Source of the DNA: Cristatella mucedo
Taxonomy: Eukaryota; Bryozoa; Phylactolaemata; Cristatellidae
NCBI GenBank assembly: GCA_009760855.2
Contig: WPIO01000016.1
Coordinates: 4,919,001 to 4,983,000, forward strand
Reading direction: 5' to 3'
Length of the DNA: 64,000 nucleotides
Notes under the pieces: model-generated
Database searches by the model: none
Told to the model about the DNA's origin: nothing
The model's input: the letters and a program-made list of their open reading frames with translations, nothing else
Made by a program: the position numbers and the translations under genes
Shown here: piece after piece, positions 20,687 through 33,700 of the stretch
Layout of the letters: every line of letters begins with the position of its first letter
Numbering within the stretch: position 1 is the stretch's first letter

Positions 20687-22680
20687 CGCGGTCCTACCGA
20701 TAAGTCAGTAGTGAATTAAGATAAGAGTCATCTAGACGTTTGGCTATCTAAGAAGTGAAGAGGGTTTCGGAAAAGAGCGCTAGGGGTAAGCCCGAGTATG
20801 ATACTTGTTGACGACTAGCAAGTAGTCTTAACCCAGGGGTGTGGTACTCGCTCCTAACGTACCTGGTCGTGGCTTCGACTACCGCAGTGAGGGATCCTGT
20901 ATTACCCACCCGCTGCAAGCGGCGGCGGCGATTGTCTTTCGAGCTCTACAACCCATATATAATAACGAAATCAGCCAGCCCATGAGTGAGGTGCTGGTGC
21001 TAACTTGTCTGATGATCAGCCAGTGCCTTCGCACTTCTTAGAAGCTAGGTCGCCATGTTTCAGATCGCCAGGTCCGGAAACTCAGCGAAACACCAGCCCC
21101 GGGTAAGGGGGGGGGGGGAGCCGCAGATCATGACCGCTGAGCTCTCGCATCAAATCGACTACAGCTCTTCGCTGGCGGCTAGACGCCCTGCCAATGCTTG
21201 GATTTTCAGCGTAGGGGCGACAGAAGCTGCTTAGAAAACGGAAACTGTATTCGTTTACTGATGCGATCTTACTCTAGAAAGCTTCGCGGAGAAGCTAGTT
21301 TGTGAAGAATAAATTGCTTTGCTGCGAATTAAATTGTATAGCACGAAGGTTGACAGACACTAGCAAGCCTTCCATTCCGTCCGACGCCCGTGCGTAAGGA
21401 TGCATCTAAGTGTGCATGAATTAGTAAACTCGTGTAAAGACAAACTTGTAATTAATTCATCGCTTTGAGAATTTTCGTTCACACATTTTACTCCCGAAAT
21501 AATATGCTTGAGAATAGGAAGGTGCCACACGCTTTGGCGAGACATTCTGAAATGTGGGACTTTCGGAAGGTAAAGCTGCACAACATACTAAGGGCATCAA
21601 CCTGAACTTCCTACGATACCTTCAGAGGATGAGAGACAGAAACTTGCATCGGATTAGTTAAAAACAAGCAGCCAATGCAAGGCGATTAATCTTTCCTAGA
21701 CACCGAGACGCCATTAATTAAGTAATTGGGATTTATCCGAATCAGAGCTTTCTCGCTCCTCCGAGCTTCAAGATCTTCAGCTGAGGCTGAGGCTCAAGAA
21801 AAGCACGCGAGAAATCTGCCTGTTCAACGTATCCCTGGGAAGGCCCATAATGCAACAATCAGAACATGTAAAGCGTCTGCTTTCTCTCTCACGCGATGGC
21901 ACTTGCGAGTCTTTCGTGGTGGCGCCTCGTGCTTTCCAAGACGTCTCCTTAGGTTTTTAAGTTAAGATGCTCACTATAAAAACGTTCCCTGTCCGTAAAA
22001 GATCTGGACTGTTATGGGAACTAACATCGATTCGTACCGTGCCATTTTCTCGGTCAGCTTGTATGAGTCAGCGTAGAGCATATGTGCGAACGCCATTTTG
22101 ATGAATTGGTCATAATACTTGCAGCGAGAAAGCAGCAACCCCAGCATGATCAAGAGACAGGTCTGTCACCCTCACGGGCTGGCTGAAACGTCCGGTAATT
22201 TCTCAAAAGCGATTGCAATTTGATAAGGAGCACGTCATATGTAATTTACTTTGCACTACTATTAATAAAAAAAAAGTTGTCTTGATAGAGCCTGATGAAA
22301 GCCTCAGCACGCTGGAGTTTAGTTATTGCACACATACCTTAACATGTGTTTCAAACCTAAACAACCGGCTCTATCACAACCTCAAGTTTATCACCTATAC
22401 ACACACAAACACTAATGCTAGATTACACAAACATTGCACACGGTATACAACATACACTTAGATGCTGATATCAACACACACACACACACACAAACACCTA
22501 TTCCCGTATGTAGTGGTGCCAGTATTTGTTCAGTGTATGATAAGTTCAGCCCAGGGTGCTGTGTACATAATCAAGTCATGCCGAAACAATTCCTAATTTC
22601 CTAGAGCTGCAGCTGTAATTAACTGTTTAACCAGTATGGTCTTTAGAAAAGAACCAGCTCGGCTAAGGTGTGAATCACAA
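20687..22680. other. Intergenic stretch, nothing recognised
   Basis: Contains an 11-G run near 21108 and a short CA microsatellite at 22477-22493. No exon or identifiable transposon. Confidence 0.5.
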
Positions 22681-22685
22681 TAAGA

Positions 22686-22745
22686 CATTGTAAAGCCCCT
22701 TAAAAGACGCAAATCTCTTTCCAGGCACTTTCGTATGCTAGAAAG
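22686..22745 (-). mobile_element. Decayed LINE-A tail
   Basis: Minus-strand remnant of the terminal hairpin (cccttaaaagacgcaaatct, ctttccaggcactt). Confidence 0.5.
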
Positions 22746-22856
22746 AAAGGACGTTTGGTTAAAGTGGCTTGTGAAATATCGATACTCACAAAACAGTAAA
22801 GAACGAACGGTTGGTCCCATCTCAGTATGCCTCATATGTAAAAAAAAAGGCATAAA

Positions 22857-23030
22857 TTGGCCGTGATGGCACGCCAGGTAAAGCAGTAGCTTTTCACAAC
22901 CTCGGTCCCAAGGTCGTGGGCTCGAATCCTGAGGCGGCCGATCTTTTATTGCCCCTGCAAGTGGTGGTGATAGCCATAAAGGTTCTTCTGTCGCTATATA
23001 AAAGTGGCTGTCAAATCAGCAGGTATTATT
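22857..23030 (+). mobile_element. SINE-B copy
   Basis: tRNA-like head (gccgtgatggcacgccagg, gtcgtgggctcgaatcctg), then ccctgcaagtggtggtgat and a tail hairpin agccataaaggtt. It ends in aaatcagcaggtatt. Confidence 0.88.
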
Positions 23031-23032
23031 TG

Positions 23033-23150
23033 ATGAGCCGTGATGGCACACTAGCTAAGGCGGTTGCTTTTCATGCTCTCGGTCCCGAGATCGCGGGTTC
23101 GAATCCTGCAGCAGGCAGTTCTCATTCACTATGACAGTTAGCTGCCATCG
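23033..23150 (+). mobile_element. SINE-B copy with canonical B box
   Basis: Starts gagccgtgatggcacact, has gatcgcgggttcgaatcctg (B box GGTTCGAATCC), and a shortened, diverged tail. It lies directly behind the copy at 22857. Confidence 0.88.
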
Positions 23151-23511
23151 TGTCAAGGTCAGTAATACACGGAGTCGTAAAAAAAGTTCTCGATATTGGG
23201 CTGAAGCTGGTTTGGCTTCCATGCCGTTTGGATACTAAGTCGCAGCAAGTAAAACTGTCTATTGACAGTTCAAAAACAAGCTCATGCTTTTGGTATGTAT
23301 ACGTTTTATGTGCTGACGATTCGATCTAATATGACATAATTACACTTTGGGCAACATTATGAGCTTTTGCGCATACATTAATCAGTGCAGTGAGTGCATT
23401 CACCAATTAAGCAATAGGTCACTGCATTAGTTAGTATTAGGTGTAAAACGTTACTTTGCGGAATTGGATATACATACATACCACAGACAGAAAATGACAT
23501 TCAAGCGATTC

Positions 23512-23641
23512 TCACAAATGCACCCAAGCAGCCTCGGCAAGAAAAGCTTGCAGCAAGAGTGGTTGGAGCATGCATAAAGCTGCAGATACACATACAACAG
23601 TCGTCGATGGGCACGGCTGCACTAGCGCACCAAGTGTCCGC
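23512..23641 (-). CDS. Tentative MUS81 terminal exon
   Basis: After a CCTGAG acceptor the minus strand reads RRTLGALVQ in the phase (2) demanded by the last secure MUS81 exon (27616-27705), and the frame then runs to a stop. MUS81 proteins have an R-N-L-G-P-x-L-S motif at this point. The match is limited to about six residues, the remaining tail does not resemble the usual SQLY end, and an alternative acceptor lies 27 bases upstream. The exon may be wrong. Confidence 0.25.
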
Positions 23642-23659
23642 CTCAGGCCGCGATGGGTC

Positions 23660-24490
23660 TCGAAGCTGCACACACTACTCAGCGACAGGCAATGAGTAGC
23701 ATCAGGCTGCCAGAACGCTAAGGAGTGGCCCACAATCACCCTGCTAGATGTCACTTCAATCTGCCGACACCGAGAACACACAGCAATCGCCCGCTCCCAC
23801 AGCTCCGACACTCTGCTCGCTGACTGCGTTACGCCGACTCATGCCAAGGGTGACTGCCTTTGTGGATGGCACCCTCAGGCTCGAGCAGGGCGGCTCACTG
23901 TCGCCGAGCGATGCGCCACGTGATTACACAGGAGACCAGCGGCGCCTCAAAGTGCAACGGCACAGCAGGATCCCAACCGCAGTTGCCAGCCTGTTCCAAC
24001 CAAGGTCCAGCCCACGATGATGATCCCGGAAAGGCACCCTTAAAGAGCTTCGGATATGCGACGGCAGTTATCACGATTGCTGCTCGTCCGGACAAAATAG
24101 ACTGCACAGCAGCTCACTCAGCTGCCGGCCAAGTCTCCTGAAAACACGGCAAGCACAGGCGCCGATGATGCAAAAGAAAGCCTCTGCTTGACGCTGCAAT
24201 GACAGCTACAGCTGAAGTAGCGGCAGACACGTGCCCGAGAGGCGTGGAAAAGTGAAGGACTTCAGTTGCAAAAGTTTTGCACGAGCGACTGCAACTACTG
24301 GTGGTCGGCATCAACTATCGCCTCCTCTACCGACATAAGCCAAAGCCACAGCAGGTGAAAGGCAAAAGTATCACGGCAACATGGCCACGATGCTCGGGGG
24401 GGGGGGTGAGCTGCCACGGCAGCATGGCTTGCAGCATTTTAGAGGCTGCCGTTTTTTTGCCGGGCCCCACTTGTCGATGGTAATGAAAAA
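23660..24490. other. No gene recognised
   Basis: Lies between the tentative MUS81 end and a LINE-A copy. Open frames on both strands are of moderate length without recognisable content. A 9-G run is near 24398. Confidence 0.45.
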
Positions 24491-24499
24491 AATATTGAT

Positions 24500-26760
24500 A
24501 TAATAATAACCCACTTGATAAAGCGCCTTCAGAGAATTCAATCTCTTTCTAGGCGCTTGACATCTGCTGCAAAGAAAACATGATCAAATGGTGAGTGGTA
24601 TCATGCTTGATAAGCAACATGAATAACATAGTTAGGGGTGACATGCACAGGGTCGGCATGCAAGTGTGGTCAGTGGCAGCATGCGCACAGTGTCAGCACA
24701 CATAAGAACATGAAGGACGAATCAATGGGACCCACTGAATGCTATGATAAATAGGTGCGTTTTTAGTTTCTTTTTAAATGTGGTCAAGTCAGGGGATGTC
24801 GTGACACAAGTCCGGACTGAGTTCTAAGCTTCGGGAGCATACGAACTAAATGCACGGTCTCCAAAGGATTTAAGGTTTGTAGGAGGTATTTCTAGACTGT
24901 TGGATTCCGAAAAGCGGGTGGTACGATGCTTGGCTTGGTGGGGAGTAGATCTGAGAGATAGGCTGGAGCCAAAGAATGAAGTGACCTAAAAGTGAGTGAC
25001 AAAACCTTGAAGTCAATCTGTTACTTGACTGGTAGCCACTGCAGGTCGGCGAGAAGCGGTGTCATGTGGCAACTGCAAGTGACGCTCACGACAGACAAGC
25101 CTAGCTCCAGAATTTGCACCAGCTGTAAGTTCTAATTGCACAAGCCGGTAGACCAGCAAGCAGTGAGTTACAGAAGTCAAGACAGGATGTCACAAATGCA
25201 TGGACTAACTTAGATGTGTTAACCCTGTCTAAAACAGCCCAAATTTTAGCGATGTTATGTGGCTGAAAGTAGGCAGACTTGATGGTGGAGCTAATGAGGT
25301 CGCCTAAGGAAAGGTCACTCTGGAGCATGAAACCTAGATTTTGCGCCGTTACAACAGGAGATATGCTGGCAGAGCCCATTTTGAGGGTTAGCCGTTCCAA
25401 TTTAGATGTGTTAACCCTGTCTAAATCAGCCCAAATTTTAGCGATGTTATGTGGCTAAAAGTAGGCAGACTTGATGGTGGAGCTAATGAGGTCGCCTAAC
25501 GAAAGGTCACTCTGGAGCATGAAACCTAGATTTTGCGCCGTTACAACAGGAGATATGCTGGCAGAGCCCATTTTGAGGGTTAGCCGTTCCAATTTCCGAA
25601 TCACACTTAGTTTGCCCGTAACTAGTAAGTTGATTTGATCATAGTTCAATTTGAGAAAATTTGCTGTCATCCATGTGCAGATGTCATCTGTACATGCAGC
25701 AAGGAACTGAAGAGAATTCGACGTGCTCGAGGGCTTGGAGGGATCAAAGCTAGGTACAATTTAGTGTCATCCGTATTGAAGTGAAAGTGTAGATTGTGCT
25801 TGGCAATCACATCGGCAAGAAGAAGGGTATAAACCATGAAAAGAACAGGACTAAGCACGGAGCCCTGAGGCATTCCATATTTCAGAGATTCCTCGAATGA
25901 CCATTGTATATTCACATCAATATTCTGGAGTCTCTCACTGAGGTAGGACCTGAACCATTGCAATGCAGTGCCACTAATGCCCAGGCGAGATGAGAGGCAC
26001 TCTAAAAGGCCTTATAGATCGATAGTATCAAATGCTGCCGAAAGATCAAGCAAAACAAGCAGAGATACTCTACCAATCTCTGCATTCCTCAGTAGGTCGT
26101 TGTACACACGAAGTAATGTTGACTCTGTGGAGTGATTAGCTCTAAAACCAGACTGGAACTTAAAAGCAAGATTCGAAGTTTCAATATGAGTTCAGCAGGT
26201 CTGCCACGACTCGTTCCAGTGTCTTTGATGGGAATGGTAGAAAAAAGATTGGGCGGTAAAAGTTCAAGTTTTCCTCTAGTATTGCTTTTTTGAGTAGTGG
26301 CCTTACTACAGCATTTTTGATAGGTGCTGGGACATTACCTGAGGCTAATGACATATTAATGATGCTGGTTATGCACGGCAGCAGCAGACCAATGCAACGT
26401 AGAAGCAGGACAGTGGGAATAGGGTCCAAAAAACTAGTTGTCATCTTGATTGGGATATGAACTTCCGGCCGAGGTCACTAGCTACCTCCTTGAATGAAAA
26501 CATTGAGGTGCTGCAAGGTATTGAGGGACAGCATTCAAGGGGGCGGTGCTGCCATCGCAGGGATGGACTCCCTGATATTGTCTATCTTTTGGACAAAGAA
26601 GCTAGAGAAGCGACCAGCTAAATTATCACATGGATTATTAGGTAAGGAGCTAACCTGGGAGCCGTTTAGGAGATGGTTGATCGCCGACATAGCATTTTTG
26701 GATTGTGCGCCTGAGATTCACAGTGTTTTTAAAGAAGCTAGACTTGGCATTTGCTAGGAT
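24500..26760 (-). mobile_element. LINE-A, longest copy in the window (about 2.2 kb), decayed
   Basis: On the minus strand it runs from a pre-RT segment (FFKNTVNLRRTIQKC, FFVQKIDNIRESIPAMA), through RT ([30 protein letters not shown]) and the C-terminal domain, to the 3' tail. The catalytic YADD appears as NTDD, and several frameshifts and stops are present. It contains a 192-bp tandem duplication (about 25211-25595). Its 5' end abuts an oppositely oriented copy. Confidence 0.93.
25211..25595. repeat. 192-bp tandem duplication inside LINE-A
   Basis: The segment beginning gatgtgttaaccctgtcta at 25213 repeats at 25405. The two copies are nearly identical (for example aaaacag versus aaatcag, aagg versus aacg). 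192 is a multiple of three, so the RT thumb/connection codons (LTLKMGSASISPVVTAQNLG) are duplicated in frame. Confidence 0.93.
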
Positions 26761-27413
26761 CGATTTGTACCGGAATGTGCAATCAGGCGATTACAGCTGG
26801 TGCAAAACTCCGCAGCGAGGCTTGTCTGTCGTGAGTGGCACTCGCAGTTGCCACATCACACCGCTTCTCGCCGACCTGCACTTGCTACCAGTGATGCAAC
26901 GGATCGACTTCAAGGTTTATCACTCACTTTTAGATCCCTTTATTCTTTGGCTCCATCTTATCTCTCAGATCTACTCCCCCACCAGGCCCAGCATCGTACC
27001 ACTCGCTTTTCGGAATCCAACAGTATCCCAATACCTCGTACAAACCTCAAATCCTTTGGAGACCGTGCATTTAGTTCGCATGCTCCTAAAGCCTGGGACT
27101 CACTCCGACTTGCGTCAGAACATCCCCTGACTTGATCACATTTAAAAAGAACTTGAAAACACGCCTAGTTAGGACAGCATTTAGTAGGTCCCTGTGATTT
27201 GTCCTTCGTGTGCTGACACTGTGCATGCTGCCACTAACCATATTTGCATGTTTACCCTGTGCATGTCACCCCTAACCATGTTATTCATGTTGTTTATCAA
27301 GCATGATATTACTCACCATTCAATCGTGTCTCCCTTTGCAGCACATGTAAAGCGCCTAGAAAGAGATTGAGTACTCTGAGGGCACTTTATCAAGTGCATT
27401 ATTATTATTATTA
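26761..27413 (+). mobile_element. LINE-A 3' fragment, head-to-head with 24500-26760
   Basis: Plus-strand copy starting near the [18 protein letters not shown] codons (gcgattacagctggtgcaaa) and running to a hairpin and ATT tail at 27400-27413. Its C-terminal codons are frameshifted. Confidence 0.93.
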
Positions 27414-27615
27414 CGACCTACAGCAGTCCTTGTATGCCTGTCTATGGACAATCAGTCCTCATCTTTGGTATACTTTTCTAAGCTTTTGCTTAGTAGACGT
27501 AGCTAGTTCAATGTCTGTGGTAAACCATAGGCCGTCTGGGCGAGGACGGTCAAACAAATCAAACGAGAGCCAGCCAGCAGCGACGGCAGCCGACATGCCC
27601 AGAGAGCTAACTCAC

Positions 27616-27705
27616 CTGCCGCCGACTGGCCCGCCCATCTTCAAGTCGGCCAGCAAGCTTTCTTTAGCGGCCCGAGACTGGACTCTCTGATATGCTGCCC
27701 TGAGC
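27616..27705 (-). CDS. MUS81: MUS81 exon: [18 protein letters not shown] to GGPVGG
   Basis: A 90-bp exon that completes the split Ala codon of the preceding exon (GC|G) and reads [20 protein letters not shown] then LKMGGPVGG, the counterpart of the LLAAYD..ETLLSTIKCG block of animal MUS81 C-termini. It ends in AG before the donor GTGAGT. Reading through the donor would give an immediate stop. Confidence 0.9.
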
Positions 27706-30700
27706 CTACGGCGACGCAAAGCAAGGCAGGTGCAGCCTTCGAGGCACGTCGGCTGTGGATGCAGATGCACGCACGACAAAAGGGCGTGGCACCTAGACTC
27801 TGCCGTTTGCCGGGATAAGCCTAAGGAAGTGAGGTGAGAGATAACCGCCGGCATTGGCACAGGATCAGATGCACATGACGCACACGAGGGCCACGTGCCA
27901 TGTGCACAGGACCGAAAGGGACAGCTGGACAAGCTAAGAGTTGGAGAGGAAGAGGCACGGCAAGCATAGCCGTTCGTGGTTCACTGTGCACTCGGAGGCA
28001 CCTGAAAAAGAGGGACATCGTTAAATGGCCAACGAGCGAGTATGCACACTTCAGGAGGAGTGAAGCGTCAGCGCCGGGAGCCGCGGATGCCACGAGGACT
28101 CCAGCTGCCACTAATGAGCTCAAAAAGACCAATACTGCAATCCTATCTCGCCTATCTAGCACACACGGCTGCTAACAGATCGCAATGGGGCTCAGCACCA
28201 TGCACGGCACTCGTGATTGCGGCTTCACAAGCAAACTAACTCAACCTGCTCCTGCAACACGTGAGGCGACAAACACTTGAGTGTGAGCCGAGTGGCCACA
28301 CACTTCTCTCGTCTGTCTCGAAAGTTTTGAAAAAAGTTTAACTAAATTATTGGTCGGCTGACTACGCAGTCTCAATTGCACATCGACAGGAGAAAGCTTG
28401 CAGTGGGCAGCAGACGATTGCCTGCAGCACGACTCGCACTCACAACCTGGCTCATTTAGTAAAGACACCCTATTTCTCCCCACCATTGGCCCTGGCCCCT
28501 CCATTGGCCTGGGCTCAGGTCCCCTCACATACCTTGCCGTAGCTGGTTCGAAAGAGCACAGCAGGCAGCCTGCAGCTTGCTCTGCTCTCTCCTTTTTTTT
28601 TTGGCAAACCATCGTTACAACAACTTTGCTACACTTTTAATGTAGTCTGTAACTCCATCACGCCATAAAGACCATGTGGGTGTTACGCAGGAGAGTTTTG
28701 TATAGCGCACCCACAGCCTAAGCGGCTTTCGGTACAAGCATTCGGTAGCCAACAGACTTCGTCTCACGCAACAAAGAGAAAGTGGGAAGCATAGCAGAGT
28801 CAGGAGAGCAGTTGAGGTAGTGAGTAGCATGGAAGTAGCAGATCAGGACCGCTGGAAAGGATGAGCCATAGTCGGCAGTAGAAGAGTAGTTGTCGTTGCG
28901 TAAGAATTGTGGAAGCGAGTTCCACAGCCTAGGACCTGCCAAGCTAAAGCTTCTGTCACCAACTGTCTTTAAGCGGAGGAATGGAAAAGCTAATGTATTG
29001 TCCACACAGGACCTGAGGGCACGAGGAGGCTGAAAATGGTGCAGCAATTCAGCTAGGTATGGAGGAGCCAAGACGTGGCAGGCCTTTGAAGACTTTTGAC
29101 AGTTCCTCCGTCTATGTAGCCACATCTCTTACTCACCAGAAACACATCAATAAGAAAATGAAATAGCACACCAGGCAGAGAGATAAGGACACGATTAATT
29201 ACAACATGGAAAACAAGCAAATGCATTCACAAGTGAAGACCAAGGTGCTATTGCCAGCATGGAACCTGCTGCTGCTCCCGCAGGGGGAGCTTTAGTTTCA
29301 CATGCCAGCGGCAGCAGACCAGAGGGCTTTGTCAAGCTGCGCATAGATTGGAATCTGATTAACACCACAGCTCCTATTATAGTGTCGTGGTGATTGCATG
29401 GCTATCTAGTACCCACCCCAGGCAATGCCGGTGCAGCCCTCTGGGTTGCATGCCAGCACTAGGCAGGCGTCTAGCCGATCGGTGTGTTCCTTTAGGTGTG
29501 CAGACGAGATTTGTGCGACCAACGAACGTCTGCGCACCAGAAGAAACATGCACGCGGTGTTGAGTACTACCGAGTACGTGTTCTCGAACGGTCTTGGCTA
29601 TTTAGCAAGACAGACACTCACAACAGTATCCTCAACAAGTGACATCCTGATAGCACTAGCAATTGTAGGAGGCATGGCTTGTCATTAAGCAAAAAGGGAG
29701 CATTATATTTCGGCATAGCTCGCACGAGGCACTCTAAAGGCAGGTCGATGAGGACGATGAGGACGATGAGGACGCACTTTCGTGGCTTCTTTCTCGCGCC
29801 ACTTTCTTCACTTTTTGCCAGGCTTGGTCAAGCAATAGTGACAGGAAGTAGCATTGACCAAGTAAATTGCAATACTCTTGTTTATCAAGCATGATATTAC
29901 TCACCATTCAATTGCATTTCCCTTTGCAGCAAATGTAAAGTGCCTAGAAAGAGATTGAGTTATCTGAGGGTACTTAATCAAGTGCATTATTATCATTATA
30001 ATTATAATTATTACTCCGAGTTATCCTCCTCCAAAAAACCGTGCTACTGGCAGAACACCAACAATGCGATCCCAGAATTGGAGACAGTGGCCGCTTGGTT
30101 GCTGCAGCTTTTATGGAAACACCGCGAGAGTGCACGAAAGAGCACCTGCAAGCTTGGGCGCCGCCCGCTGCATGCCGAGGCGAGCACGAAGCAGGCCCAG
30201 CGCCGGGTTTAATGCTTGCGGGCAAATCGTAAAAGCAGAATCGTGCGAATTACCTACACAACAGTTTGCAAGAACCACGCACTACTGACCACTCAGCAAC
30301 AGACAAGCCGCTCTGAAAAGCACGGCGAGCAGTCGAGCACCGAGCAGCACTTACGCTGCCGGCGTCGGGTACTGCTCAAGAATGGCAGAGGCTCGTGCCG
30401 ACGACACTCCAGGTAATGCTTGCAGCAGAGCTGCAAACGTGTCGCGGACAGTGCGAGGTCGGGTCTTGGTAGCAAGCCTGTTGAATTCGTCGAACGACAG
30501 CTGGGCAATCTCCTGCTCCGCCAGGTTGAGATCGCCGTGAGGCATGTCCTCCTGGCGAAAAGCACACAGCGTTTTGTGCTAAAACAGAGAAGCAAAGGAA
30601 AATACACGACTGCAAAATGTCACATCCTTGCTAGAAGTTTGGCTCTCGATGCACGACAGCAAGGTAGTCATCACATCCGAAAGAGGGCATCGTGGCGGCT

Positions 30701-33700
30701 GCTGAAAAAAAGAAAGAATAAGAGAGCAATCGGGTTTCAGAACAGTACTCATTTGTTTGGTCCTTGTGCATGGTCCTTGCATGCTTATGTGTACTGACAC
30801 CATGCATATTATCACTAACCATATTGAAATGCTTCCTGCACATCATATGTGAAGTAGTTAGAAAGAGATGTAGCTATGTGAGGATGTTCTACAAGTGTAT
30901 TATTATAATCAAGAAAAGTCAAGGGGCACTACATGATTTCTGTGGGCAAGGAGGGACAGCAGAATGTCAGAAGTATCCACAAGGATGAAATCCGAGAATA
31001 GCATATATATACAGGCTCACAAAAAGACAGAGAACATGCATCTACGGATAAGTTAATCGGGATAGTAACAGGGGGAGGGCAAAAGACGTGCAGGACTTTG
31101 TGTACTAGTCACCTGGAAAGAAGGATAATCCGGCATTGAGCCGACCAAATGAGATTATATGAAAGCTAAAAACGAAAGGGCACACGGGCCACTTCCAGCA
31201 AAGCAGCACTGCGGTCAACTTGAATGATGACTTTTGCACATCAGACGGTCGCCTAGCATGCGACGAATTTCAAGCAGATGGACCAGTAAACAGGTGGTTG
31301 ATAGCTCTTGCCTATTTTTATAACCTCATGTCCACTGACCTAGGCTATATGCACGTAGAAGTTCAGCTACAATTCAATCAATAAATAATCTATTTTGACC
31401 ATGGGTAAAGCCAGACTCAAGGCCCAACTTCGCCATCTTGCTTGGCTGGTCAAGCCTAGAAAAGCCTGGAAGAAGGAACAGTGGGAGGCTGAGAAAGGGA
31501 GGCTGAGAGTGCTGGGCAGAGAAAGGGAGGCTGAAGGGGCAGCGCCACCGTGACGTGAGACTACTGCACTACGTAGCTCCCCTTCCATGTTGCTACACAG
31601 CCATGTCTGCCTGCTGTCACCAATATAACATTGCACAAATTCGGGCCTGCTTAGGCAGGAATGCCGTGGTGAAGTTGGTTCATGCATTCGTGACATCCGT
31701 CTGGACTTATTTATATATCTTACTGCTTGCCAGTCTACCGGGCGGCGCTAATAAGGTGCTCGCAGTTGGTGCAACGCTCTGCAGATAGGCGTGTCTGAGG
31801 ATGGCGGTGCAGTTGCCACATCATGACACTTCTTGCAGACCTGCTCTGGCTCCCAGGCAAGCAACGCATCGACTTCAAGGTTTTGTCACTCACTTTTAGG
31901 TTTCATCATTCACTTGTTCAGCCTACCTACCCAAAACTAATTCCCAATCGGCCTAGGCATCGTAGCAACCGACTCAAGTTGCCTCAAAAAGTGCCTCTAA
32001 CCATCCTCAAATTCTTTGGGACGGTGCCTTCAGTTCATATGTTACCAAAACCTGGAGCCCACTCTAGACTGACGTCACGACATTCCCTGACTTGACGACA
32101 TTTAAAAAGAAGCCAAAAAATCTGCCACATCTTAAAAGCATCTTCTGGGTCCTTGCAAATTGTACTTTGAGCGCTTATGCATGAGAAAGTGCTGTTTGCA
32201 ATGGTAATATTAATACACTTGTATAGCATGCTCAGAGAACTTTTTACATATGCTTCCTTTATGGCACATGTTAAGTACCCAGAAAGAGACATTTTCCCTT
32301 CAGATGCTATATAACTGTCATCACTATTACATTAATTTGTAAGATAAACAATACTAAGAAATGGACAAACAACATAGACAACATGAAATGATTGCAAGTA
32401 GTGCTGAAGCTGCATACTCATTGTTCACTCATAAGGCAGCATGCTCCAGACGTTTAGTGGTGGCCAGAAGAGCAAGGATTTTCCCCTGGGAAGGTCAAGA
32501 CCACAATAAATGAAAAGCTATAGCACATTAATAATAATAATAATAAATTTGATAAACCACTCTCAGAGAACTCAATCTCTTTCTGGGCACTTTACACTTG
32601 ATGCAAAGGAAGCACGATCGAATGGTTAGTGGTAGCATGCTCAATAAACAAGACGAATAGCATGGTAAGTGGTGACATGCACAGAACGCGGCAGTGTCAG
32701 GATAAGCTCATAAAGGACGAATCACATGGACCCACTAAATGATGTCATAAATAGACGCGCTTTTAGTTTCATTTTAAATGTGGTTAATCAGAGGATGTCG
32801 TGGTGCAAGTCTGGAGTGGGTTCCAGGCTTTGGAAGTACACGAACTAAAGGCACGATCTCCAAAGCATTTGAGGTTTGTATGAGGTATAGTTAAACAATT
32901 AGATTCTGAAAAGCAAGTGGAACGATGCTTAGCCTGGTGGGGGAGAAGACCTGATAGGTAGGCTGGGGCCAAAGAATGAAGGGACCTGAAAGTGAGCGAC
33001 AAAACCTAAATAAATCATGGTTTTTTATTCGACAAGAACCGGAGGTTGCTCAAAAGTAGGACATAAGTTCGTCGTTGGCCACGGTCGCAGGGGGGCCACT
33101 GGTGTGTAGGCCGAACACTCAACCTCAGCTGCCTGTCGATATAGCTCAAGAGTCGTTACATAGGATCAAATCAGGCGAGTGGCTGTGCTACTGCCTCAGC
33201 ACCAAACAATGATTCATAAAAAAGTACTTCATTTAAGTTAGTATTGGTCAAGCATGTTGGATTTCAATTCTCAATCACTGTTCTTTGGGGGGGGGGGGGT
33301 AATTACATTTGGCAGCAAGATAACGACCCTATACACACGGCAGAAAAGTATTTTTTGACGAATCCTTGCTTGGTGCTGGTGAACTGGCCCTGCCAGTCAG
33401 TCGTCCGATCTGAATACCGTGGAATGATATGGAGCGATATCGACAGGCGGCTGAGGCATAGTGTTCGCCCTACACCACTAGCTGACCTTTTCAGTAAAAC
33501 TCAGGCGCAGTGCAATGTGCTACACCTGAATACACAATTCAGAAGCTTTTGGCCTTTATGCCTAGCCAGACAAAGGAGGCCATAAAGAACCGTGGTTGGA
33601 CGATGTCGTGCTAAAAGCTTACTCTGCTTGAAGACCGTTGGCTAGAGGAGCTTTTGCTTTGCAGCTTCCTCGACTGCGGGAATCACTTCCACAACGATTA

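Noticed and set aside
31610-33005. Tail-to-tail LINE pair as a single foldback element
   Set aside because: About 200 bp of unrelated DNA separates the copies and their decay differs, so independent insertions are simpler.
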